In this document: piece after piece, positions 1 through 6,915 of the stretch
Layout: each line of letters begins with the position of its first letter
Numbering within the stretch: position 1 is the stretch's first letter
DNA from: an uncultured Actinomyces sp.
GTDB taxonomy: Bacteria; Actinomycetota; Actinomycetes; Actinomycetales; Actinomycetaceae
NCBI GenBank assembly: GCA_945949035.1
Contig: CAMFDH010000039.1
Span: forward strand, 1-9,107
Reading direction: 5' to 3'
DNA: 9,107 nucleotides
Made by a program: the position numbers and the translations under genes
The notes under the pieces: generated by a model
Database searches by the model: none
Told to the model about the DNA's origin: nothing
What the model saw: the letters and a program-made list of their open reading frames with translations, nothing else

Positions 1-260
1 GAGTGGCGACTGCCGTGGCGGGTCCCATCGGATTCGTGGGCCTGGTTGTCCCCCATTTTTGCCGCTTGATCACGGGGCCGGACTACCGCATGCTCGTTCC
101 CTTTTCAATGCTGACCGGCGGGGCTCTGCTTCTCGCTGCGGACATTGTCGGCCGGATCGTCGCGCGGCCCCAAGAGATCCAAGTCGGGATCCTTACGGCC
201 CTAATCGGCGCCCCCTTCTTCGTGTGGATTGTGCGCCGCCAGAAGATTAGGGAGCTGTGA
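1..260 (+). CDS. FecCD-family iron-siderophore ABC permease, C-terminal part (5' truncated by window)
   Basis: This is the last 85 or so codons of a membrane permease that imports ferric siderophores. The family is usually about 330-350 residues, so roughly three quarters lies upstream. The visible part opens inside the conserved FecCD segment AVAGPIGFVGLVVPH, continues through hydrophobic stretches (FSMLTGGALLLAADIVG), and ends with the family's closing helix (QVGILTALIGAPFFVWIV) and a basic tail. The GTG at position 3 is an internal valine codon, not a start. The TGA at 258-260 overlaps the next permease's ATG by one base. By order and similarity it is the FepD-like half of a heterodimeric permease with the following gene; that pairing is inferred from context. 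Confidence 0.93.
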   Translation, partial: VATAVAGPIGFVGLVVPHFCRLITGPDYRMLVPFSMLTGGALLLAADIVGRIVARPQEIQVGILTALIGAPFFVWIVRRQKIREL

Positions 261-1273
261 TGAGCCCCCAAACCCACCTGGCCCGTAAACGTCGCGTCGC
301 GGTTGCAACTGGAACGACCCTCGTTCTCGTCCTCGTCCTCTTCGTCCTCACACTGATGCTGGGTGAGCAGGTGGCATCACTGAAGACCGTGTTTTCCGCA
401 CTATTTGGGAACGGCGAGGGCGGGCAGACTTTCGTTGTTCGTGAGCTGCGCCTGCCCCGCGCCACATTAGGGCTGTTGGCAGGGTTGGCTTTCGGACTGG
501 CGGGCATCACTTTCCAAACCATGCTGCGCAACCCCCTGGCGGCCCCTGACATTATCGGCATCACGAGCGGCGCCAGTACCTTTGCGGTCTTCGCCATCAT
601 CGTCCTCGGTCTGACTGATCTGTGGGTTTCGGGGTTCGCGCTGGCAGGCGGCCTCATCACCGCTCTGGCCATTCTTGGCCTCTCACACGGGGCGGGCTTT
701 GCGGGCTTCCGCATGATCCTCATCGGCATCGGTTTTGGCGCAATGTTCAACGCGGTCACCCAGTGGGTGCTTTCGAAGGCCGCTTCGTGGGATCTGCAGA
801 CCGCTATGCGCTGGCTGACAGGAAGTCTGAGTGGCGCCTCCTGGCGCGGCGTCCTCATCCTCGGGGTCACACTGGTGATCTTCGGCGGGTGCCTGTTCTA
901 CCTGCGCCGCGACCTCGACCTCTTGCGCCTGGGTGATGACACTGCACGCGGACTCGGGGTTCATGTCACTGCAGTTCGAGCCGGCCTCATCATCAGCGCC
1001 GTCGCCCTGCTCTCTGCCGCCACCGCAACAACCGGGCCGATCGCGTTCGTCTCATTCATGGCAGGCCCTATTGCCAGTCGGATTCTCGGCCCGGGGCGCC
1101 CTCCCCTAGCCATGTCGGCCCTGATCGGCGCTGCACTTGTTCTGGCGGCGGACCTCATCGCGCAGAACCTGTTTGCGGCCACCTACCCGGTCGGCGTCAT
1201 TTTGGGGCTCGTCGGCGCCCCCTTCCTGATCTACTTGCTAGTGCGCGTTAACAAGGGAGAAGTGAGGCCATGA
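260..1273 (+). CDS. FecCD-family iron-siderophore ABC permease (FepG-like), complete
   Basis: This is a 337-residue polytopic inner-membrane protein of normal length for the family, forming the second half of the siderophore permease. A basic N-terminus (ARKRR) precedes the first membrane helix. Family landmarks in order are RLPRATLGLLAG, then GITFQTMLRNPLAAPDIIG, the cytoplasmic segment RLGDDTARGLGV that should contact the ATPase, GPIAFVSFMAGPIASRI, and the final YPVGVILGLVGAPFLIYLL helix. I chose the ATG at 260 over the in-frame GTG at 257 because AGGGAG at 249-254 sits 5 nt upstream of the ATG. Its stop overlaps the ATPase start by 4 nt (ATGA at 1270-1273). Substrate specificity cannot be read from the sequence; a catecholate is suggested only by resemblance to FepDGC. 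Confidence 0.95.
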   Translation: MSPQTHLARKRRVAVATGTTLVLVLVLFVLTLMLGEQVASLKTVFSALFGNGEGGQTFVVRELRLPRATLGLLAGLAFGLAGITFQTMLRNPLAAPDIIGITSGASTFAVFAIIVLGLTDLWVSGFALAGGLITALAILGLSHGAGFAGFRMILIGIGFGAMFNAVTQWVLSKAASWDLQTAMRWLTGSLSGASWRGVLILGVTLVIFGGCLFYLRRDLDLLRLGDDTARGLGVHVTAVRAGLIISAVALLSAATATTGPIAFVSFMAGPIASRILGPGRPPLAMSALIGAALVLAADLIAQNLFAATYPVGVILGLVGAPFLIYLLVRVNKGEVRP

Positions 1274-2079
1274 ACGAATCTCAGCACCTTCCGGGGCTCT
1301 CGACCAGTCACCTCTCCCTCGGCTACGGGGATGGCGATATCATCCACGACCTCGACCTCGTCATTGAGCCCGGTGGAATAACCTCTATTGTCGGCGCCAA
1401 CGGGTGTGGCAAGTCGACGCTCCTTCGTGGGCTGGCCCGCCTCCTCAAGCCAACTTCTGGGGAGGTCGTCCTCAACGGTCGGTCGATTTCGTCGATCCCC
1501 ACGAGGGAGGTGGCCCGCACCCTCGGCCTGCTCCCCCAGTCGGCCCTGGCCCCGGAGGGCATCACGGTTTTCGACCTCGTCTCACGAGGACGCCACCCCC
1601 ATCAGGGCCCGTTTGCGAAGTGGAGCGCAGCCGATAGCGATGCCGTCAAGAGTGCGCTTCTGGCCACGAACACGGTTGACCTGGCGGATCGGGCAGTTGA
1701 TGAGTTGTCCGGCGGTCAGCGTCAGCGGGTATGGATTGCCATGGTTCTGGCGCAGCAGACGGGGATCCTCCTGCTGGATGAACCCACCACGTTCCTTGAT
1801 GTCGCCCACCAGCTGGATGTTCTCGAGCTTCTCAGCGACCTCAACAAGAACCTGCACACAACCATCGTCATGGTGCTGCACGACCTCAACATGGCGGCGC
1901 GCTACTCCGATCACCTGATCGCGATGCGGGGCGGACAGGTCTACGCCGCGGGCAAACCGCAGGATGTGGTCACCAGGCAGCTGGTGGGTGACGTCTTCGG
2001 CCTCGACGCCATGATTATTCCTGACCCCGTGTTCGCAAGTCCCATGGTGGTTCCGATTGGGAGGCCCCGTGCCCAGTAG
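1270..2079 (+). CDS. Iron-siderophore ABC transporter ATP-binding protein (FepC-like)
   Basis: This 269-residue cytoplasmic ATPase powers the two permeases before it. All nucleotide-binding elements are intact: Walker A GANGCGKST at residues 42-50, Q-loop Gln90 (LLPQ), signature LSGGQ at 146-150, Walker B ILLLDE at 166-171, D-loop FLD at 175-177 and the switch His204 (VLHDLN). The stretch SRGRHPHQGPF and the ending with DPVFASPMVVPIGR are typical of FepC/FecE-type siderophore ATPases. It starts at the ATG inside the upstream gene's ATGA overlap, with AAGGGAGA at 1253-1260 as the likely ribosome site. Its 3' end overlaps the reductase start by 11 nt. Length and composition match its neighbours and nothing looks degenerate. 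Confidence 0.97.
   Translation: MNESQHLPGLSTSHLSLGYGDGDIIHDLDLVIEPGGITSIVGANGCGKSTLLRGLARLLKPTSGEVVLNGRSISSIPTREVARTLGLLPQSALAPEGITVFDLVSRGRHPHQGPFAKWSAADSDAVKSALLATNTVDLADRAVDELSGGQRQRVWIAMVLAQQTGILLLDEPTTFLDVAHQLDVLELLSDLNKNLHTTIVMVLHDLNMAARYSDHLIAMRGGQVYAAGKPQDVVTRQLVGDVFGLDAMIIPDPVFASPMVVPIGRPRAQ
2059..2064 (+). promoter_or_regulatory. Shine-Dalgarno deciding the reductase start
   Basis: GGGAGG lies within the 3' end of the ATPase gene, 4 nt before the GTG at 2069. A TTG in the same frame at 2057 overlaps this element and has no ribosome site of its own, so GTG 2069 is preferred. Confidence 0.7.
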
Positions 2080-3031
2080 TTCTGAGGTCGCGGTGGAACC
2101 CACACTCCACACTGCTCCCCTGCCCGCGTTCCAGTTCACCCGGGTGACCGTCACCGCGGTAGAGCAGATCTCCCCCTCGTTCAAGCGCATCACTTTCGGC
2201 GGCGCTGCACTGCGCACTTTCGGTAATCCACACAGGACCCTGGATCAGCGCATCAAACTGATTTTTCCCGGCGCAACGGGTTTGCCGAACCTCAGTTCGA
2301 CCTCGACATACGCGGAATGGACAGCCCTGTCCCCGCATTCCCGGGGTGACATGCGCACCTACTCGATCCGTGATCTCGTTGTCGGCGAGGACGGCTCGTG
2401 CGTCCTCGTGGTTGACTTCGCCCACGGAGTCGCGGCCCCCGAGGTCGGACCCGCAGCACGGTGGGTCGCGAGTGCCACCCCGGGACAACAGCTGCTCGTC
2501 TATGGACCGCGGCGAGGGCGCCTAGATGGCGGTGGAATCGAGTATCACCCCGGGGACGCGGAGAACGTCCTCATCGTCGGTGACGAAACTGCGGTTCCGG
2601 CGATCTCCCGCATTCTTGAGGAGACTGCGTCCTCCACCGCGAACGTCCTCGCCCTTCTTGAAGTCCCCACTGAAGCAGACTTTCTCGACTTGGACCTAGG
2701 TGATCGCCAACAGGTGTTGTGGTTTGCTCGGGATGAAGGGGAGGTCGGTTCCGCTGTCACACCCGTCATTCTTCGCCACCTCGGTCTCGAGGGGGACGTT
2801 ACTCCACAGGTGGAGGACGTTGCACCCCTGGGTGAGGACCCCGTGTGGGAGACCGCCTGGTTCTCCAATATCGAGTCTGAACCGCGGACCCTAACGGATC
2901 AGGCACTTCGTTCCCACTACTTCTGGATAGCTGGCGAATCGCGCATGGTTACGACACTGCGTCGCCACCTCGTGCGGGACCTAGCGGTCCCCCGCGAGCG
3001 GGTGGCATTCATGGGCTACTGGCGCAAGTAG
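2069..3031 (+). CDS. Siderophore-interacting protein (ViuB-type FAD-dependent ferric-siderophore reductase)
   Basis: This 320-residue cytoplasmic flavoprotein is expected to reduce imported ferric siderophore with NAD(P)H and so release iron. An N-terminal FAD-binding barrel carries the RTYSIRD motif (residues 96-102; the family's RxY[ST]xR flavin-binding signature). The C-terminal nucleotide-binding half has VGDETAVPAISRIL (G171-D172-E173), the segment HYFWIAGES around residues 283-291 and the characteristic end FMGYWRK. The start is GTG 2069 because of the GGGAGG just upstream; it overlaps the ATPase by 11 nt, which fits one polycistronic message with the transporter. Only 18 nt separate its stop from the convergent HAD gene, and I see no strong terminator there. 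Physiological substrate and electron donor are inferred from the family. Confidence 0.93.
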   Translation: MPSSSEVAVEPTLHTAPLPAFQFTRVTVTAVEQISPSFKRITFGGAALRTFGNPHRTLDQRIKLIFPGATGLPNLSSTSTYAEWTALSPHSRGDMRTYSIRDLVVGEDGSCVLVVDFAHGVAAPEVGPAARWVASATPGQQLLVYGPRRGRLDGGGIEYHPGDAENVLIVGDETAVPAISRILEETASSTANVLALLEVPTEADFLDLDLGDRQQVLWFARDEGEVGSAVTPVILRHLGLEGDVTPQVEDVAPLGEDPVWETAWFSNIESEPRTLTDQALRSHYFWIAGESRMVTTLRRHLVRDLAVPRERVAFMGYWRK

Positions 3032-3049
3032 GGGCTGCGCCGAGGCCCG

Positions 3050-3922
3050 TCAGGATTTGCGACCGAAGGCCTTCCGGGACCCCTTCTTGCCGCTCTGGAA
3101 GACCAGGTAGGCGCCGCCGGTGGCAAGGGCGGCCACGGCGGCCCGACCAGCCCAGCGCAGGGCGAGGTCGCGGCGTTCGTAGGCACGCACGATCTGCCAT
3201 CCGTTGGCCTTGGCGTGATGGCGCAGGGCGCGGTCGGGGTTGACCGCGACGGGATGGCCGACGGTGGAAAGCATCGGGATGTCACTCGAAGAATCGGAGT
3301 AGGCCCAGGACTTTTCGAGGTCGAGGTTCTTCTCTTCAGCAACTTCGAGCACCGCATCGACTTTGGCTTGGCCGTGGACAATCCCGCCTTCCAGCTCACC
3401 CAGGATGATTCCGTCCTCGACCTTTGTCTTGGTGCCTATCCCGCCCATGGCACCCAACCTGTGAGCGAACTCTTCAGCAATGATCCACGGGGTAGCGCTG
3501 ATTAGGTAGACGGTGTGACCGGCGTCGACATGCTGCTTCAGAAGCGCGTAAGTAACCTGGTAGACCTTGGGCACGAAGTACTTCTCATAGATGAGTTCGC
3601 CGATCTTCGCCATGTCTTCGACGGAGTTGCCCGCGACTATCTGCGCCGCTCGGGTTGAGAAGTCGTCAATCTTGTCCTGGTTTTCACCAAACAGCATGTA
3701 GGCGAAAGTCTCAGCTGCCGCGTAGGCGACCTCGCGCAGTCCAAAGGGTGAAAAACGGAACATCTCTTTGGCAGCCCAGTAGATGCTCGCACCGCGAACG
3801 AGTGTTTCGTCCACGTCGAAGAACGCGCCGATCCGCGCGGGATCAATGGTGTCTTCATCAGCTACGACGTCTGGAATGACCTCAGAGAATTCGGACGCTA
3901 CATCCACTTGGCTTTTGCTCAT
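3050..3922 (-). CDS. HAD-IB family hydrolase (SerB-like phosphatase) with C-terminal hydrophobic helix
   Basis: This is a 290-residue haloacid-dehalogenase-type phosphohydrolase. The catalytic set is complete: motif I FFDVDETLV with nucleophile Asp36 and acid/base Asp38, motif II Ser142 in YLISATP, motif III Lys187 in GQAKVDAV, and motif IV YSDSSSDIPML with Asp210 and Asp214 as metal ligands. The layout matches the HAD-IB subfamily that includes phosphoserine phosphatase, but the substrate cannot be deduced. After the fold, residues about 253-275 are hydrophobic (AAVAALATGGAYLVF) and are followed by a Lys/Arg-rich tail, suggesting a C-terminal membrane anchor or amphipathic helix. The ATG at 3922-3920 has an AGGA 7 nt upstream on the minus strand. 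It is divergent from the pilus genes and convergent with the siderophore operon, so it is probably a single-gene unit. Confidence 0.92.
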   Translation of the reverse strand: MSKSQVDVASEFSEVIPDVVADEDTIDPARIGAFFDVDETLVRGASIYWAAKEMFRFSPFGLREVAYAAAETFAYMLFGENQDKIDDFSTRAAQIVAGNSVEDMAKIGELIYEKYFVPKVYQVTYALLKQHVDAGHTVYLISATPWIIAEEFAHRLGAMGGIGTKTKVEDGIILGELEGGIVHGQAKVDAVLEVAEEKNLDLEKSWAYSDSSSDIPMLSTVGHPVAVNPDRALRHHAKANGWQIVRAYERRDLALRWAGRAAVAALATGGAYLVFQSGKKGSRKAFGRKS

Positions 3923-4110
3923 ATCTCCATCCTACGTAGCCGCGTCAAACGGAATCCCAGATTCCCGAAGTCCGGCACAATCCACAGGCTCGGAGCGGGG
4001 TTACGGCGTGACCTTCCCCCAGTTGGAAATGTGGTCGAGGCCGGCGGGAGCTCACGAACTTGGAACGAGCCATCCGCCGACCCGCCCACCAACTCAGAAA
4101 GGTATTAACT
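3923..4110. promoter_or_regulatory. Divergent intergenic region between HAD gene and pilin gene
   Basis: These 188 bases must hold the promoters for both the HAD gene (-) and the pilus cassette (+). I see an 8-bp perfect palindrome CTACGTAG at 3932-3939, close to the HAD ribosome site, and no convincing -35/-10 pair or regulator box on either strand. ORFs crossing the region have no ribosome site or protein-like composition. Confidence 0.4.
4096..4102 (+). promoter_or_regulatory. Shine-Dalgarno deciding the TTG start of the pilin gene
   Basis: AGAAAGG lies 8 nt before the TTG at 4111. No in-frame ATG gives a sensible signal peptide, and an upstream start at 4060 would add 17 residues with no ribosome site. 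The TTG therefore looks like the true start. Confidence 0.75.
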
Positions 4111-5565
4111 TTGAAGAAACACAGTATCGCCGGCCTCCTCACCGCGGGTGCCCTGCTCGCAGCATCTGCCACGACGGCAAGCGCGGCACCCCCAAACCTG
4201 ATTCCAGACGATGCCACGGGAAGCATCACCATTCATAAGTTCGTTCAACCGCCCTCCTACCTTCCGGGGAACCAGGGCATGGCTCTTCCCTCCGGGAACA
4301 TCAGCGGTCTCACTCCCCTTTCGGGAGCCGCATTCAGTGTCCAGCAGGTCAGTGGCATCAACCTGGAGACAAACTCTGGATGGCAGGCAGCGCAGGCTCT
4401 GGTTGATGGCTTTGATCCGCTTGATCCAGCCAGCATCACCCAGTCAGGGCACACTCTTACCGGCAAGAAGACGATGATCACTGATACTCAGGGCATTGCA
4501 AAGTTCTCAAGCCTGCCGGTTGGTCTCTACCTGGTCGAAGAGACCGCAGCCCCAGAAGTTGCGCCCAACGCGGCGGTGACAAAGTCGCTACCGTTCCTCA
4601 TTACGGTGCCCCTCACCGACCCCTCGGACCCGACCCGGTGGGTGTACGACGTCCACGCCTATCCCAAGAACGTCATCAGTGAGGTCGAAAAGTCCGTCAC
4701 GGATGCCCCGGTCTACGCACTCGGCGAAGAGATCACCTACAGCATCGATTCGACCATTCCCGGAGGCTCACAGACTACGAAGTACGTCGTCACGGACAAG
4801 CTTGATCCAAAGTTGAAGTACCTCTCTACAACCGTTCACATTGCCGGTGTTGCCACCACGGACTTCACCACCACTCACGTCGACGGCCTCGTCACCGTGA
4901 CCCTGGGGGCATCGGCCCGCAAGGCTGCCTTCGATGCCCTGCAGACAAACCCCACCGCGAAGGTGACAGTAAGTCACAAGGCCCAGGTCATAACTGCCGG
5001 GGAAATCTCTAACGACGCCACTTTGACGTTCCAGCGTGAGGACGAACATGTCACCGAAGTCCCCTCCACGGTTGTCGAAACCAAGTTTGGCGGCATCAAT
5101 ATCCTCAAGAAGGACCGGGACGGCAAGTCGCTTGCCGGAGCCATCTTTGAAGTTCACGCGTCACACACACCTGACTTCGCCACCGCGGTCAAGGTCATGG
5201 TCAATGGAACCGGACAGTGGCAGACCGGCGCCGACGGCAAGGTGACCATCAATGGCCTGCGGTATTCAAACTGGGCTGATGGCAAGCAGATTACCGAGGG
5301 CGAACCCGGCTACAACCACTACTGGCTCGTGGAGACCAAGGCTCCGGCCGGCTTTGAACTGCTTGCCAAACCCATCCCCTTCACAGTCACCAGCCAGATC
5401 GCATCCGCGGCAACCATCGAGGTGGTCAACACTCCCCACAATGCCGGCGGCACGTTGCCCCTAACCGGTGCCGCAGGAACCACGGGGTTGGTCATTGCCG
5501 GACTCGCCCTCATCGCTGTAGGTGGTGGAGCCGTGGCATTCTCCAGGTCGAGGCGTGAGCTCTGA
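4111..5565 (+). CDS. LPXTG-anchored major pilin (SpaH/FimA type)
   Basis: This is a 484-residue pilus shaft subunit, exported, polymerised by sortase and fixed to the cell wall. It starts at TTG, giving a clean signal peptide (MKKH, then a hydrophobic core, cleavage probably after ATTASA near residue 25). The pilin motif is W177 to K186 (WVYDVHAYPK), where Lys186 is the expected donor for inter-subunit isopeptide bonds. The E-box is YWLVETKAPAGFE with Glu408. The sorting signal is LPLTG at 449-453, then a membrane helix and the tail SRSRREL. Likely intramolecular isopeptide pairs, by family analogy, are Lys194 with Asn301 (middle domain) and Lys333 with Asn440 (C-terminal CnaB domain). Length is ordinary for the family. 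The class C sortase gene overlaps its 3' end. It most resembles actinobacterial shaft pilins rather than tip adhesins. Confidence 0.95.
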   Translation: MKKHSIAGLLTAGALLAASATTASAAPPNLIPDDATGSITIHKFVQPPSYLPGNQGMALPSGNISGLTPLSGAAFSVQQVSGINLETNSGWQAAQALVDGFDPLDPASITQSGHTLTGKKTMITDTQGIAKFSSLPVGLYLVEETAAPEVAPNAAVTKSLPFLITVPLTDPSDPTRWVYDVHAYPKNVISEVEKSVTDAPVYALGEEITYSIDSTIPGGSQTTKYVVTDKLDPKLKYLSTTVHIAGVATTDFTTTHVDGLVTVTLGASARKAAFDALQTNPTAKVTVSHKAQVITAGEISNDATLTFQREDEHVTEVPSTVVETKFGGINILKKDRDGKSLAGAIFEVHASHTPDFATAVKVMVNGTGQWQTGADGKVTINGLRYSNWADGKQITEGEPGYNHYWLVETKAPAGFELLAKPIPFTVTSQIASAATIEVVNTPHNAGGTLPLTGAAGTTGLVIAGLALIAVGGGAVAFSRSRREL

Positions 5566-6472
5566 CCTGAGGATCTCCTCCTATCCAAGCCGCACGTCAC
5601 TCAGGGAAACCCGGCTGCGGCAGCACAAGGAACCCGGCCACCGTCACGCCAAGCCCATCATCGGCATGGTCGTGATCGTGGTTGGGTTCCTTCTGCTGGC
5701 CTTCCCCACGGCGGCAAAGTGGTGGACTAACGCGGGCCACTCGCAGGAGCTCGCAGAGTATTACCTGGCACAACCACCAGATAGCTACGAACAGTTCGCG
5801 CTTGCGGTAAGCGCGAATGAGGCGGGAGACCTCAGCGGGGCTGCGAGGGCACTGGAACTGGAGGGAACCAGTGTTCGAGCACGAGTTCAGGTCCCTTCCG
5901 TTGAAATCGATCTTCCGGTCTACGCCACCTCCAGTGAAGAAAACCTGCTGAAAGGTGCTGCCCTACTCGAGGGCACAAGCCTCCCGGTTGGTGGAAGCGG
6001 CACAAGCGCCGCAATTACAGCGCACTCAGGAATGGTCACTGCCTCAATGTTTGATCGCCTTCCAGAGGTGGAGCTTAGCGATATCATCGTCATCGACGTC
6101 CTCGGCCAGACCCTGGCCTACAGTGTCGTTGACCAGATCGTTGATACACCGGAGGACGGCCTCGAGCATCTGCGCGCCCAACCTGGTCGGGACCTGCTGA
6201 CACTTGTCACATGCACCCCCTACGGCGTCAATACTCACCGGTTGCTGGTGATCGCAGAGAGGGCGGATACGACCAGTTCCAACATCGGGGACTCGACATC
6301 CAGCCCCCTGGGAGGACCCATCACGCTGACCAAGACCCTTGTCATCACAACGCTGATCGTCACGATCTTGCTGACGTCCGCACTGGTGGCAAGAGCTGCC
6401 CGCAAGCGACACGGACAACCTCACAAAACACTCCACCGTGTTCCGCCGGCACATGCTGCCGAACCCTGGTGA
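5555..6472 (+). CDS. srtC: Class C (pilin-polymerising) sortase
   Basis: This 305-residue membrane transpeptidase should cut the pilin LPLTG between Thr and Gly and join it to the pilin Lys of the next subunit. It has an N-terminal membrane helix (IIGMVVIVVGFLLLAF), the extracellular catalytic barrel and a C-terminal membrane helix followed by ARAARKR, the two-anchor layout of class C. The catalytic residues are His157 (ITAHSGM), Cys220 in TLVTCTPYG and Arg229 in NTHRLLV. PSVEIDLPVY and LEGTSLPVGG are class C hallmarks. I chose GTG 5555 (AGG at 5545-5547, 7 nt upstream); in-frame GTGs at 5522 and 5525 are alternatives. It overlaps the pilin gene by 11 nt. Oddities: I cannot find the usual DPF/DPW-type lid motif before the barrel, and HSGM replaces the common HRGL. 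Confidence 0.94.
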   Translation: MSSDLRISSYPSRTSLRETRLRQHKEPGHRHAKPIIGMVVIVVGFLLLAFPTAAKWWTNAGHSQELAEYYLAQPPDSYEQFALAVSANEAGDLSGAARALELEGTSVRARVQVPSVEIDLPVYATSSEENLLKGAALLEGTSLPVGGSGTSAAITAHSGMVTASMFDRLPEVELSDIIVIDVLGQTLAYSVVDQIVDTPEDGLEHLRAQPGRDLLTLVTCTPYGVNTHRLLVIAERADTTSSNIGDSTSSPLGGPITLTKTLVITTLIVTILLTSALVARAARKRHGQPHKTLHRVPPAHAAEPW

Positions 6473-6521
6473 AAGGGCAAGTACTGTCTGAGCCTCCCAA
6501 AGGACCGGGGAGCAAGGAGTG

Positions 6522-6535
6522 GACAGTCGACAGTC
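6522..6535 (+). repeat. Tandem 7-mer direct repeat (GACAGTC x2)
   Basis: Two back-to-back copies of GACAGTC lie between the sortase stop and the CsbD start. An ACTGTC at 6483-6488 is complementary to either copy, and CTCCC/GGGAG (6494-6498, 6508-6512) could form an inner stem. No T-run follows, so it does not read as an intrinsic terminator. It may be chance or a regulator site for the next gene. Confidence 0.35.
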
Positions 6536-6604
6536 CTCTCTCTCACGACAGCTCTTGCTATGACCACCGTCACATGAAAAGCTGAATGGTCGAAAGGAGA
6601 CACT

Positions 6605-6808
6605 ATGAGCACGTTTGATGGATTGGGCGACAAGATTACGGGTACCGCAAAAGAGGCTGCTGGAAAACTCACGGGCGACAAGGATCTTGAGGCTGAGGGC
6701 AAGCTTGACAAGGCTGAAGGTGCCATCAAGGACGCCGCAGGTGATGTAGCTGCTGGGTTTAGGGCTGTTGCCGACAGAGTGAAGGACACCGTCGACGGCG
6801 ATCGGTAG
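6605..6808 (+). CDS. CsbD-family small protein
   Basis: This is a 67-residue, highly charged, soluble protein without membrane segments or cysteines. The pattern GLGDKITGTAKEAAGKLTGD, then EAEGKLDKAEGAIKDAAGD, is the CsbD domain (a family named after a sigma-B-controlled general stress gene of Bacillus subtilis). The biochemical role of the family is unknown. AGGAG at 6595-6599 lies 5 nt before the ATG, a strong ribosome site. The 132-base gap after the sortase stop suggests its own promoter, though I cannot point to a clear one. A strong terminator follows 8 nt after the stop. Stress induction here is inferred only from the family. Confidence 0.9.
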   Translation: MSTFDGLGDKITGTAKEAAGKLTGDKDLEAEGKLDKAEGAIKDAAGDVAAGFRAVADRVKDTVDGDR

Positions 6809-6816
6809 AGATACAC

Positions 6817-6863
6817 TGCTGCCCCTACCTGGATCATCAAGGTTTAGGCAGGGGCAGCATTTT
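6817..6863 (+). terminator. Rho-independent terminator after the CsbD gene
   Basis: Arms TGCTGCCCCTACCT (6817-6830) and AGGCAGGGGCAGCA (6846-6859) pair over 14 positions with one mismatch (A6827 against C6849). The loop is 15 nt and TTTT follows at 6860-6863. It lies between the convergent CsbD and HNH genes. On the minus strand the hairpin has no T-run after it, so it would work less well for the HNH gene. Confidence 0.88.
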
Positions 6864-6915
6864 GCGCTTTAGCCTCTGGTTCTAGTGAGCCCTTACGCGT
6901 GCTTTTGTGGCGTCG

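Noticed and set aside
247..870. 207-codon antisense ORF opposite the second permease
   Set aside because: It is rich in Arg, Pro and Met, has no recognisable domain and lies wholly opposite a clear FecCD permease. It is a GC-driven shadow frame.
1582..2217. 211-codon antisense ORF across the ATPase/reductase junction
   Set aside because: It has no recognisable domain and lies opposite two well-supported genes.
3009..3052. Possible bidirectional terminator between the reductase and HAD genes
   Set aside because: GGGC and GCCC arms exist around 3032-3050 but the stem is only 4-5 bp with a bulge and there is no T-run on either strand.
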